Shown here: positions 1 through 6,809 of the stretch, piece after piece | Layout of the letters: each line of letters starts with the position of its first letter | Numbering within the stretch: position 1 is the first letter of the stretch | Assembly: GCA_003503535.1 (NCBI GenBank) | Contig: DOCI01000251.1 | Location: forward strand, 1-8,888 | DNA: 8,888 nt | Direction: 5' to 3' | DNA from: Planctomycetaceae bacterium | GTDB lineage: Bacteria > Planctomycetota > Planctomycetia > Planctomycetales > Planctomycetaceae | The notes under the pieces: model-generated | Database searches by the model: none | What the model saw: the letters and a program-made list of their open reading frames with translations, nothing else | What the model was told of the DNA's origin: nothing | Translations under genes and position numbers: made by a program

Positions 1-711
1 CCATCCGAGCTCGATGTCGGTCAGGAATTCGGCAATCCTTATGAAGAGAGTAAGGTGATGGCTGAAAAAATGGTCCGGGGTTCCGATTTTATCGACTCGC
101 TGACCGTATATCGTCCCGGCATTATTGTGGGAGACTCCAAGAATGGTTTTACGAATACCTTCCATGGATTTTATGCAGCCGTTCAGTTGATTCATACAAT
201 TTTGAGGAATCAGGATCTTGTGGGCGAGACAGGATTTTCTGATGTCTATCCGACGAGAATTAACCTTGATGGCACCGAAAGTAAAAACCTTGTCCCTGTC
301 GACTGGGTTTCGGCAGTGATGGCTCATATTCTTTCCCATGACAAACTTCATGGCGATACCTACCACCTGACACCACGAAATGCCGTCAAAACACGTACGA
401 TCAATGCGGCTCTCTGTGCTTCATGTCGGTTTTACGGTTCGACCCTCACTGGGGCAGATACGCATTTTGAAGAGCACACGGAGCTAGAAGAATTCTTCTA
501 TGAGCATATTCGAGTTTATAATTCCTACTGGCGAAACGATCCAACATTCGACAGTACCAATACGCAGAAAGCGGCTCCTCATTTGCTTTGCCCGCACATG
601 GATTACAATATGCTCAAGTTCCTGGCCGATCAGGCCATCAAGATGAATTTCACCTTCCGTGAAAAGCCAGTCATGCAGAAAGCGGATCGTGCTGTAGTGA
701 ATGCTCAGTAA
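1..711 (+). CDS. Extended SDR / thioester-reductase-like oxidoreductase, C-terminal part (5' truncated)
   Basis: The reading frame is open from base 1, so the start and the N-terminal Rossmann glycine motif lie outside the window; 236 residues remain. Residues 10-18 read FGNPYEESK, which contains the SDR catalytic YxxxK pair (Tyr14, Lys18). The following VMAE, then VYRPGIIVGDSKNGF and later NLVPVDWVSAVMAHIL with GDTYHLT, follow the order seen in NAD_binding_4 (male-sterility / thioester reductase-like) and related extended SDRs. Such proteins use NAD(P)H to reduce or epimerise a bound substrate; the substrate cannot be read from this part. The tail, about residues 150-236, has no motif I recognise. 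There is no signal peptide or membrane segment in the visible part. It ends with TAA 18 bp from the stop of the convergent propeller gene, and no terminator hairpin is visible between them. Family assignment is fairly sure; exact activity is unknown. Confidence 0.85.
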   Translation, partial: PSELDVGQEFGNPYEESKVMAEKMVRGSDFIDSLTVYRPGIIVGDSKNGFTNTFHGFYAAVQLIHTILRNQDLVGETGFSDVYPTRINLDGTESKNLVPVDWVSAVMAHILSHDKLHGDTYHLTPRNAVKTRTINAALCASCRFYGSTLTGADTHFEEHTELEEFFYEHIRVYNSYWRNDPTFDSTNTQKAAPHLLCPHMDYNMLKFLADQAIKMNFTFREKPVMQKADRAVVNAQ

Positions 712-729
712 GTGATTGGCGGCTTGATG

Positions 730-1992
730 TTATTGATTCTCAATACGATACAGATGCGTATCTGTGCGTAAATAAAGAGCCTTGCCGGCGACTGCTGGTG
801 AGGCTTTTATGCGTCCATCGAGACGATTTACCTGGACGAGTTCCATTTGCGGGTCTGCGTTAATAAGACTGATTTTGCCTTCTTCACTGCAAAAATAAAG
901 TTTGTCATTAGCAAAGATAGGGGATGCGGAATACGCGCCAATAAAGCGGCGTTTTCCCAGCACATCGCCAGTTTCGCAACTCAGGCAGACGACGATTCCA
1001 CCCGGGTTGATTGTGAAAATCATATCGTCAATCAGGATGGGAGACGGGACCGTGCTCACGCTACGATCATAAGTCCAGTCGATGTTCGTCTCGGTAATGT
1101 CGCCTCGTCCTTCTGCGCGAATGGCTAGAAGTTGAGTTTCATAAAAACCGGTACAGACGAAAACATGGGACCCATTGGCCACCGGGGCAGGCACATTCGA
1201 GAAGCCTGTGTACCGCACATGCCAGCGTTCTTCGCCCGTGGAGGGGTCATAGGCATGAACCTGATCGGCCCCGGGGCTGATTAAGAGATTCGTTTCGTCT
1301 CTGTTCCAAAGAAACGGAGTGGCAAAAGCACGATGTGTGATTTTGTTTTCCCGTAGTGGAGCAGAGCGTTTCGTCTTCCATTGAATTTCTCCAGACGTTT
1401 TTTCAAGAGCAGCGACAAACTGTTCGTTCGCTCCATCGCAAGTCAGGATGAGCAGATTTTCAAATGCGACAGGAGAACTTCCCGGTCCCCCTTGATGCTC
1501 GATTTCCAGTTCTTCATTTTTCCAGAGTATGTTTCCTGAGCGATGATTGATTGCTGCCGTGCCAAAGGTCCCAAAATGGCAATAGACGTTTTGTTCGTCA
1601 ATGATGGGAGTTGGGGATGCATAGCTGTTGTCGTCATGAATCTTTTCGGAATTCGGTATACGAAACAATTCGATTTCATGCAGAACTTTTCCAGTCGCGA
1701 CTTCCAGGCCAATCGCGCGTAGCGAGAGTGCAGGTTCCGTTTCCTCCAGATCGACTGCTGTCGTTAACCAGACTTGATCACCCCAGACAACAGGAGTTGA
1801 CCAGCCCAGCCCCGGAATTGCCTGTTTCCAGGTGATGTTGGTTTCTTCATCAAACTTAACTGGAATCTCTGCACCGATTGCATATCCTTGCCCTGAGGGG
1901 CCTCGAAACTGAGGCCAGTTGGGCTCTGCAGCGTAAAAGTTAGAAGCAGATAAGAGACTGAAGATCAGAATTGAAATTGAGAGATTCCACAT
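730..1992 (-). CDS. Secreted PQQ-type beta-propeller repeat protein
   Basis: With the start at 1992 the protein is 420 residues. It opens with a signal peptide (MWNLSISILIFSLLSASNFYA, likely cleaved near FYA/AEP), so it is probably exported. The mature start NWPQFRGPSGQG is a signature of the PQQ-binding-like propeller proteins common in Planctomycetes. Repeated blades follow: 'aSPTPIIDEQNVYCHFGTFG' then 'G-ILWKNE', 'GSSPVAFENLLILTCDG' then 'SGEIQWKTK', 'ATPFLW' then 'DPSTGEERWHVRY', 'VPAPVANGSHVFVCTG', 'VPSPILIDDMIF', 'SASPIFANDKLYFCSEEG' and 'ASPAVAGKALYLRTDT', about seven or eight blades. These match the PQQ/WD-like beta-sheet pattern. Binding of real PQQ is not implied, and no dehydrogenase catalytic part is visible. 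A TTG at 2016 in the same frame would add eight residues before the signal peptide, but the ATG at 1992 has GGAG five bases upstream and gives a normal signal peptide. The role in the cell is unknown; scaffold or carbohydrate-related functions are only guesses. Confidence 0.9.
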   Translation of the reverse strand: MWNLSISILIFSLLSASNFYAAEPNWPQFRGPSGQGYAIGAEIPVKFDEETNITWKQAIPGLGWSTPVVWGDQVWLTTAVDLEETEPALSLRAIGLEVATGKVLHEIELFRIPNSEKIHDDNSYASPTPIIDEQNVYCHFGTFGTAAINHRSGNILWKNEELEIEHQGGPGSSPVAFENLLILTCDGANEQFVAALEKTSGEIQWKTKRSAPLRENKITHRAFATPFLWNRDETNLLISPGADQVHAYDPSTGEERWHVRYTGFSNVPAPVANGSHVFVCTGFYETQLLAIRAEGRGDITETNIDWTYDRSVSTVPSPILIDDMIFTINPGGIVVCLSCETGDVLGKRRFIGAYSASPIFANDKLYFCSEEGKISLINADPQMELVQVNRLDGRIKASPAVAGKALYLRTDTHLYRIENQ

Positions 1993-1996
1993 ATAC

Positions 1997-2000
1997 GCTC
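1997..2000 (-). promoter_or_regulatory. Ribosome binding site deciding the propeller gene start
   Basis: Read on the minus strand, GGAG lies five bases upstream of the ATG at 1992 (ACTGGAGCGTATATG). The longer in-frame TTG at 2016 has only a weak purine stretch (GAAGAA) before it, and would place polar residues before the hydrophobic signal core. This supports 1992 as the start. Confidence 0.7.
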
Positions 2001-2103
2001 CAGTTGCTTGGTTCAATAGTTCTTCATGGACTTTAGAGGCAAAAGTTGTTCTCAGAATAGCTCCAGAAGATTCTATTGGAGAATTTCAACAATTAATAAC
2101 AAC

Positions 2104-2119
2104 ACTGGTGATCACCAGT
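2104..2119. promoter_or_regulatory. 16-bp perfect palindrome, candidate operator
   Basis: ACTGGTGATCACCAGT is a perfect inverted repeat with no spacer, and a further ACTGG half-site follows at 2125-2129. It lies about 112 bp upstream of the propeller gene start (minus strand) and just upstream of the GC-rich RNA-like stretch on the plus strand. A perfect dyad of this size with no T-run after it looks more like a dimeric repressor or activator site than a terminator. A weak minus-strand -10-like TAGAAT lies at 2075-2070, about 30 bp downstream of it in the propeller direction. The binding protein is unknown. Confidence 0.45.
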
Positions 2120-2141
2120 TAAATACTGGAAAATAATCAAA

Positions 2142-2243
2142 CCCGGGCGGCGGGGGTGCTCTCGCAGAGAAGCCCCCGAATCGTTGAACTTCCGGGACTT
2201 TTGTATAAGCAGAACGCCTCCTCCACCCCGGAGGTCCTTTTTT
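2142..2243 (+). ncRNA. Candidate small structured RNA ending in an intrinsic terminator
   Basis: This stretch is markedly more GC-rich than its AT-rich flanks and folds well on the plus strand. CGGGGGT (2151-2157) pairs with GCCCCCG (2172-2178), continued by CTCT/AGAG around a CGC triloop. An outer CCCGG (2142-2146) can pair with CCGGG (2192-2196). An unpaired AU-rich linker leads to a terminator hairpin with T6 at 2238-2243. No plus-strand gene follows, so it does not look like a leader of an mRNA and could be a free RNA of about 100 nt. Possible promoter elements before it are weak (AATAAT at 2132-2137). I do not recognise a known family: the SRP GGAAGGAAGC-type motif and the usual 6S and tmRNA features are absent. 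The rest of the 1993-2360 gap shows no convincing protein gene. Transcription is inferred, not shown. Confidence 0.35.
2220..2243 (+). terminator. Rho-independent terminator, plus strand
   Basis: CCTCC (2220-2224) pairs with GGAGG (2230-2234) around ACCCC, and TCC plus a run of six T follows at 2238-2243. The stem is short but all but one pair are G-C. There is no plus-strand protein gene just upstream (the SDR gene ends at 711), which suggests it ends a small RNA. GGGGTG at 2153-2158 could pair with CACCCC at 2224-2229 instead and would then disrupt this hairpin. Confidence 0.55.
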
Positions 2244-2293
2244 ATGATGTCACCCTGGGAAGGAGGAAACAAATTGAAAATCTATGACAGTCT

Positions 2294-2324
2294 ATAAAAA
2301 AACACTGCTGGTAAGCCAGCAGTG
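2294..2324 (-). terminator. Rho-independent terminator of the dehydratase gene
   Basis: A perfect 9-bp stem, CACTGCTGG (2303-2311) with CCAGCAGTG (2316-2324), has a four-base TAAG loop. On the minus strand it is followed by seven T and then ATAG. It lies 36 bp past the stop codon of the dehydratase gene, in the right orientation to end that transcript and to insulate the propeller gene downstream. Confidence 0.85.
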
Positions 2325-2360
2325 GCACACTCGTTCTGAATAAATTCGGTTTGAATCGTA

Positions 2361-4223
2361 TTAAGCCGCAGTACGGGAACGGGATTCGATTTGGACATCG
2401 TCAAGAGCAACGTAGCGGTTCACTACTTCCCAAAGTGTATCAGACAGAGCGGAGGGATTATCGTTCAAGGAACTCTGCAGCTGTTGCAGATCGGAATTGA
2501 TTTGCATGGTCGAAGGAGCATGTCCGGCTCCGAGGATAATTTTCTCGTGAATTTTTGGTGCACTCTGTTCGTGCTCATAGAACAGTTCTTCATACATTTT
2601 TTCACCGGGACGCAAACCGGTGAACTTGATGTCGATATCATCCGGATAGCTCAGCCCGGATAGGCTGATCATGTCTTTGGCCAGATCGACAATTTTTACG
2701 GGATCACCCATATCGAGAATTAGAACATTTCCGGTTCCTCCAACCGCTCCTGCTTGAAGCACGAGTTGGACCGCTTCCGGAATCGTCATGAAATAGCGGA
2801 CCATATCCTTGTGCGTCACCGTCACCGGTCCACCGCATTCGATTTGTTTGCGGAAAGTCGGTACAACACTGCCAACAGAATTGAGAACATTTCCAAAGCG
2901 AACCGTAATGTAAATTGTCGAGGAAATGTTAGACATCGCTTGCAGATATTTTTCGGCCAGCAACTTCGTGGCTCCCATCACTGAAGTTGGACGGACGGCT
3001 TTGTCGGTGGAAATTAACACAAAACGTTCCACCTGATGTTTATGAGCCATGTCGACAACGGCTTTGGTTCCCATGAAATTGTTGCGGATCGCTGCGTAAG
3101 GATTATCCTGCATCAATGGGACATGTTTATAGGCAGCCGCATGAAATACGATTTCCGGTTGATGACGGGCGAACGCTCCTTCAAGAGCATCCTTGTCGAG
3201 CACACTGGCGGTGAGATAACACAGCTCGATCTCTCCGCAATCGCGTGCTACAAATTCGCGTTCCATTTTGAAAACACCAAATTCGGAATGATCGAAAATG
3301 ATCAATTTGGCAGGTTCGAATCCGATAATCTGACGGCATAATTCGCTGCCAATACTTCCCGCTCCACCAGTGACCAGAACCGTTTTTCCAGTGATCGAAT
3401 GGCCGATCTTTTCGAGGTCGAGTGATGTGGGTGGGCGACGCAACAGGTCATCGATATCCAGTTCGCGAACTGCCAGTCGAAATCGTCCTTCAACAATTTC
3501 TTCAACAGTTGGAACTTTATGCAGCTGAATGTCGGCTTCCTGGCAACGACTTAATAAATCTCGCACGACACGCCCTGAAGTCGACGTTGGTACAAGAATA
3601 TGCTGGATCGGTGTGGCAGTCTTTGATTCCCAGCAATCTTCCAGCGAGTAGACCTGTTGACCACCAATCAGGGATCTTTGTCGTTCTCCACTTGAGTTGA
3701 TGAATCCAACGATCCGAAATCGACCCAGGTGCCCGTTGCTTGACATGACCATTTTCCAGATGCCAATAGCCGAATCATCAGAGCCAAAAATTAACGCTGT
3801 TTCTGTCGGCTGTTCTCGGCTGTTTGGTTTTCGACTGGACCAGATCATACGACAGGCAATCCGAAATCCCAACATGGCCAGCAGGCTGATCAATCCGTCA
3901 ATTAATGTGACAGAGCGAGGTAAAGACATCGGAGACTGCGGACTGATATAGTGTAATGCCAGCAAAACGCTTGTCATAAATCCACAGGTGCCGACAATAA
4001 GGATTCCGTCAGTAATGGAAACATGCCGATAGGATCGATCCCACTCGCGAGAGATCGCGGCAATCAGCAACTTGGCTGCGATGATGTATGGGAGAGCCGC
4101 TGTGAATTTTAAGAGTTCCGAGCTTCCCATCGCGAAATCAAAACGCAGACAGAATGCCAGAAATAGCGAGGCTGTAATAAGAATTGTATAAATGGGCAAA
4201 ATGATTGCCAGACGGTGGCGCAT
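2361..4223 (-). CDS. Membrane-anchored nucleotide-sugar 4,6-dehydratase/epimerase (CapD/WbpM/PglF type)
   Basis: The 620-residue length fits the long form of the family (about 600-670). Four hydrophobic segments (about residues 5-26, 42-58, 71-92 and 103-122) anchor it in the membrane. A first, degenerate Rossmann domain follows ([14 protein letters not shown] near 143-156), then the catalytic SDR domain: TGGAGSIG (285-292) binds NAD(P), [10 protein letters not shown] (361-370), STDKAV (405-410), SVMGATK (414-420), RFGNVLNS (442-449) and [11 protein letters not shown] (537-547). As is known for WbpM-type enzymes, methionine (Met416) stands where classical SDRs have tyrosine, four residues before Lys420. 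Relatives remove water from UDP-GlcNAc or a similar sugar nucleotide to give a 4-keto-6-deoxy sugar for surface polysaccharide or glycan; the exact substrate here is inferred. GGAG lies six bases before the ATG. The YfhO-family gene lies 258 bp upstream on the same strand, and a strong terminator follows. Confidence 0.93.
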   Translation of the reverse strand: MRHRLAIILPIYTILITASLFLAFCLRFDFAMGSSELLKFTAALPYIIAAKLLIAAISREWDRSYRHVSITDGILIVGTCGFMTSVLLALHYISPQSPMSLPRSVTLIDGLISLLAMLGFRIACRMIWSSRKPNSREQPTETALIFGSDDSAIGIWKMVMSSNGHLGRFRIVGFINSSGERQRSLIGGQQVYSLEDCWESKTATPIQHILVPTSTSGRVVRDLLSRCQEADIQLHKVPTVEEIVEGRFRLAVRELDIDDLLRRPPTSLDLEKIGHSITGKTVLVTGGAGSIGSELCRQIIGFEPAKLIIFDHSEFGVFKMEREFVARDCGEIELCYLTASVLDKDALEGAFARHQPEIVFHAAAYKHVPLMQDNPYAAIRNNFMGTKAVVDMAHKHQVERFVLISTDKAVRPTSVMGATKLLAEKYLQAMSNISSTIYITVRFGNVLNSVGSVVPTFRKQIECGGPVTVTHKDMVRYFMTIPEAVQLVLQAGAVGGTGNVLILDMGDPVKIVDLAKDMISLSGLSYPDDIDIKFTGLRPGEKMYEELFYEHEQSAPKIHEKIILGAGHAPSTMQINSDLQQLQSSLNDNPSALSDTLWEVVNRYVALDDVQIESRSRTAA

Positions 4224-4235
4224 GAGAAGCTCCGT

Positions 4236-4409
4236 ATGATCTTGAATCGTCCCAAATGGCGTGTCCCCCGTCGATCGTTACAAGAACTGATCGATACGAT
4301 TCATCGGATCTCTGCGAAGAGAATCCGATACGCGATATTCCATTCGCGTGGCGGAGTTGTAGTCGTTTCAGACTATCGAGTCCAGATGCGTGATTTTGGA
4401 CCATTGTGA
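4236..4409 (+). CDS. Possible small protein, unrecognised (doubtful)
   Basis: A plus-strand frame runs from GTG at 4215, or more sensibly ATG at 4236, to TGA at 4407-4409, giving 57 residues from the ATG. It lies in the gap between two minus-strand genes. The sequence starts [14 protein letters not shown], is basic, has a helix-like stretch ([13 protein letters not shown]) and then a strand-like stretch ([19 protein letters not shown]). Codons such as CGT, CGA, ATC and GTC resemble those of its neighbours. An AGAAG purine stretch sits about seven bases before the ATG. Against it: it is short, matches no family I know, and the minus strand of the same bases must carry at least part of the dehydratase upstream region. 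It could be a chance ORF. Confidence 0.3.
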   Translation: MILNRPKWRVPRRSLQELIDTIHRISAKRIRYAIFHSRGGVVVVSDYRVQMRDFGPL

Positions 4410-4481
4410 AGCAAGAGGGAGTGACTCCTCAAAAGTGACCTCAATAAGAGTTGATCGCATAACTCCCTTGAATTTAAAGAC

Positions 4482-6602
4482 TTATGGCCGTCGAGCTTGT
4501 GTGATCAGTAAGGTTCCAGCCATCGCCCAAATTGTAAATCCTGCAATGGAGATCATCAGACCCCATCGAAAACTACGAGATCGATAGTTCCAGGTGACCT
4601 GATGAGAGCCTGCGGGGATCTCCAGACCACGGAACATGCCATCGACGCGGATTGACTCAGCGGGTTGACCATCAATCGTAGCCATCCAGTTGGGATCGTA
4701 AAGTTCGGTCAGGATGAGTTGCTGAGCGATGGGAGTTTCAACCTGGAGAGTTATTTGCTCAGAGGACTCCTGCTTCCAGTTGATCGAAGTGCTTTCAGAG
4801 TTTTGATCCCACGAGCCTCGTCCCCGCGTGCCGAGCAGTGCAGAGAGATAAATCGGTTCCTGGTATCGCCCCCAGGCTCCATTCAATAAGGGGTCGATAC
4901 CCTGCCACATCAGTTGCAAAGATGCGTTTTGAGGATCGGGTGGTGCATAAGTCACAAGATGAGTCACCCCGGCTTGCTGGAGCCATTGGATTTGTTCGGC
5001 AGTGAATGTCGCCCAGGGGCTTTCTGGCGTATCGGTTTTGGATTCCGGATAGGTCAGTTTCGGATCGAAATACTCGGCTGGTCCGATTCCCAGATAAACC
5101 GGCGTGGCAGCGACACCTGTAATTGTCAATAAGTTTGGCCCTGGTCCAAACAAGCGTGCAGGAGCAGGCAAGTCTTTGAGCATTTGACGAACCGGACTCT
5201 TTTCAATTCGAGTCATCGGCGTATCGGGGACCATAAATGCATAGGTGATTTTCTGACTGACCCAGGAAAGATCGAGCAGGGTGCCGACGCCAATAAGTAT
5301 CGCTAACAAGACTTTCCATCGCGGTCCCAAAAATTGACGAATCGTATCCCAGCCACGAGCGGACCAGAGTGCTGCTGCAAGGGCCGTGACTATGCCATAG
5401 CGACCGGGGCCTCGAAAGAAACTGAAACCAGGAACGTTTTGCAACAACGGCAGCAGCCACCCAGTTGCATAGACAAGAGCCAGCAGCCCGAACCCGCCCA
5501 GCCATAGCAATCGTCGATCGCTTTCATTGTGGGAACGAAATAATGAAATCCCTCCTGCAACAGCCAGAATCAGGGGCAAGATCCCGAAATACAGATGAGC
5601 TTCAACAGGATTAGTCGCGGTCGGGTAATCGAGAAACTGATGCGCATTCAGTCGGTTATCAAGTTCATAGGCCCGACCATACCAGTACCAGGGCATAATC
5701 ACTTGCGAGAGATATCGGGGAGGGATGTGTCCGTATCCTGGATCGAAGTCTGCAGAGGCTGATGTTTCTCGTTGACTGTTATGTTTCAACGACCAAGTTG
5801 GCAACAATTGCAGACTCGCCAGGAGTATTCCCACCGAAATAGCAAGTGCAGGAAAAATCAAAGTTTGAGCAGTCGAACTGGCAAAGCGGCTCGCAGAGGG
5901 GACATCAGGTTCACTCTCAGTCAATTCCAGAGTTTTTTTTGAACGTAACTCTGCAATCCATTCACACACTGACCACAGTGTGAGACAAATCAATGTGATG
6001 AAAGCCAGATGAAAATGTCCGGGGAGCAATTGCAGACATAGAATTCCGGAAAGACCCCACAGCCACAAGAAATTTCCGGTGCGGAAATAGCGATTCAACA
6101 TGGCAAGAGCGAGTGGTAACCAGGCTCCCGTCAGAATCGCCCATTCGAGGCAACATCGTGGAGCAAACCATCCATACACGAAGACCAGTCCGGAAAGTAA
6201 AGCTCCGAACAGTGAGATTCCCAGATCCCGTGCCAGCCAGACTGTCGCACAGAATGCCAGAACATAGTGAAACAGATGGTTCACATTGTAAGCCGTGTTG
6301 ACATTCAGGAATCGATATAACAACAGATTGAATGGATAAAAAACACCCGTCTGGCTTTCAGCCACCAGGGGATATCCATGTCCGACCAGCGAATTCCAGA
6401 GTGGAATGTGACCCTGTTTGAGGGCTTCTGCATAAAAAGATTTCTGAGGGAAGTAATAGGTGTAAACATCCCCGCCAATCAATCCGCCTCCCAGCCACAG
6501 GTCAAGCCAGAACCACATCGTCAGTGCAATTCCAGCAGCGAGTGTGATAGGAATCGCAGACGATTTCATATTCATTGGACGACGGTCAGTGGAAGTATCC
6601 AT
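4482..6602 (-). CDS. YfhO-family polytopic membrane protein (GT-C-like)
   Basis: At 706 residues this is a multi-spanning membrane protein with roughly a dozen hydrophobic segments between residues 15 and 450, plus one last segment at about 680-700. After the first segment comes GGDVYTYYFP (43-52), an early acidic loop motif typical of GT-C-like proteins and YfhO. IPLWN (66-70) and GHGYPLVAESQTGVFYP (74-90) follow, also characteristic. A long outer domain (about 450-675) ends with YDPNWMATIDGQPAE (635-649) and the IPAGSHQVTWNYR stretch (662-674), the usual YfhO C-terminal pattern. Family members are thought to act in glycosylation of surface polymers, using a lipid-linked donor; the actual reaction is not established here. 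The start is uncertain: the ATG at 6602 has no good ribosome site and overlaps a promoter-like -10, so Met10 (6575) or Met12 (6569, MKSSAIPITLAAG) may be the true start. It lies upstream of the dehydratase on the same strand, which fits a shared surface-glycan role. Confidence 0.88.
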   Translation of the reverse strand: MDTSTDRRPMNMKSSAIPITLAAGIALTMWFWLDLWLGGGLIGGDVYTYYFPQKSFYAEALKQGHIPLWNSLVGHGYPLVAESQTGVFYPFNLLLYRFLNVNTAYNVNHLFHYVLAFCATVWLARDLGISLFGALLSGLVFVYGWFAPRCCLEWAILTGAWLPLALAMLNRYFRTGNFLWLWGLSGILCLQLLPGHFHLAFITLICLTLWSVCEWIAELRSKKTLELTESEPDVPSASRFASSTAQTLIFPALAISVGILLASLQLLPTWSLKHNSQRETSASADFDPGYGHIPPRYLSQVIMPWYWYGRAYELDNRLNAHQFLDYPTATNPVEAHLYFGILPLILAVAGGISLFRSHNESDRRLLWLGGFGLLALVYATGWLLPLLQNVPGFSFFRGPGRYGIVTALAAALWSARGWDTIRQFLGPRWKVLLAILIGVGTLLDLSWVSQKITYAFMVPDTPMTRIEKSPVRQMLKDLPAPARLFGPGPNLLTITGVAATPVYLGIGPAEYFDPKLTYPESKTDTPESPWATFTAEQIQWLQQAGVTHLVTYAPPDPQNASLQLMWQGIDPLLNGAWGRYQEPIYLSALLGTRGRGSWDQNSESTSINWKQESSEQITLQVETPIAQQLILTELYDPNWMATIDGQPAESIRVDGMFRGLEIPAGSHQVTWNYRSRSFRWGLMISIAGFTIWAMAGTLLITQARRP

Positions 6603-6628
6603 ATACTTTGACGTAAAAAACTTTTCAA
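6600..6628 (-). promoter_or_regulatory. Candidate sigma70-type promoter of the YfhO-family gene
   Basis: On the minus strand TTGAAA (6628-6623) is followed, after exactly 17 bases, by TATATG (6605-6600). Both boxes are close to consensus. The -10 contains the ATG at 6602, so a transcript from here would start near 6593 and exclude that codon. This would favour translation from 6575 or 6569. The -35 overlaps the first copy of the AACTTTTCA direct repeat. Confidence 0.45.
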
Positions 6629-6659
6629 AACGGAATAAGCGGACAACTTTTCAGCACGG
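6619..6659. repeat. Direct repeat pair AACTTTTCANNACGG
   Basis: Copies lie at 6619-6633 and 6645-6659 and are identical at 13 of 15 positions, differing only at the NN step (AA versus GC). Their starts are 26 bp apart, close to two and a half helical turns. The first covers the predicted -35 of the leftward YfhO promoter; the second covers the predicted -35 of the rightward promoter. This arrangement would suit a regulator that controls both divergent genes. Confidence 0.45.
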
Positions 6660-6677
6660 TCTTCAAGTCGCTATACT
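6648..6677 (+). promoter_or_regulatory. Candidate promoter of the glucan phosphorylase gene
   Basis: A good -10 (TATACT, 6672-6677) is preceded 18 bases upstream by a weak -35-like TTTTCA (6648-6653). Transcription would start near 6684, giving a leader of about 125 nt before the phosphorylase start. TTGACC at 6728-6733 is a better -35 sequence, but I see no -10 at a suitable distance from it. Confidence 0.35.
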
Positions 6678-6742
6678 GAGTGATGAACTGCCATAGGAAT
6701 GATCCAAAATATTCACAGAGAGATAAATTGACCTCACTCAGT
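6675..6742 (+). repeat. 9-bp inverted repeat in the phosphorylase upstream region
   Basis: ACTGAGTGA (6675-6683) and TCACTCAGT (6734-6742) are perfect reverse complements separated by 50 bp. The left arm overlaps the -10 TATACT, so in a transcript starting near 6684 the arm would be mostly absent. If it works, it is more likely as two protein-binding sites than as an RNA stem. It may be chance. Confidence 0.3.
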
Positions 6743-6809
6743 TTAGGATCTTTTCCGAGTTGTAAACAGTGACGCACTCACGCATGACAATTGATGAAGG
6801 ATGCATAAC

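Noticed and set aside
2244..2297. A 17-codon ORF (MMSPWEGGNKLKIYDSL) just after the T-run, with GGAGG nine bases before its first ATG and a second strong AAGGAGG inside it before an in-frame TTG.
   Set aside because: Too short to judge, and the first ribosome-like site is the right arm of the terminator hairpin. The T-run should end transcription before the ORF. Kept only as a note in case the candidate RNA reads through.
3357..3372. Glycine-rich Rossmann motif and Met in place of Tyr in the dehydratase, considered as a possible inactive or unusual SDR.
   Set aside because: Met in the YxxxK position is the known state in the WbpM/CapD family and does not indicate loss of activity.
4138..4404. 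An 88-codon minus-strand frame overlapping the dehydratase start.
   Set aside because: It overlaps the well-supported start of the dehydratase gene in another frame, and its protein looks random with no recognisable motif.
4417..4470. AGGGAGT (near 4418) and ACTCCCT (near 4463) as a possible terminator between the small ORF and the YfhO gene.
   Set aside because: The arms are about 38 bases apart and no T-run follows on either strand, so it does not look like an intrinsic terminator.
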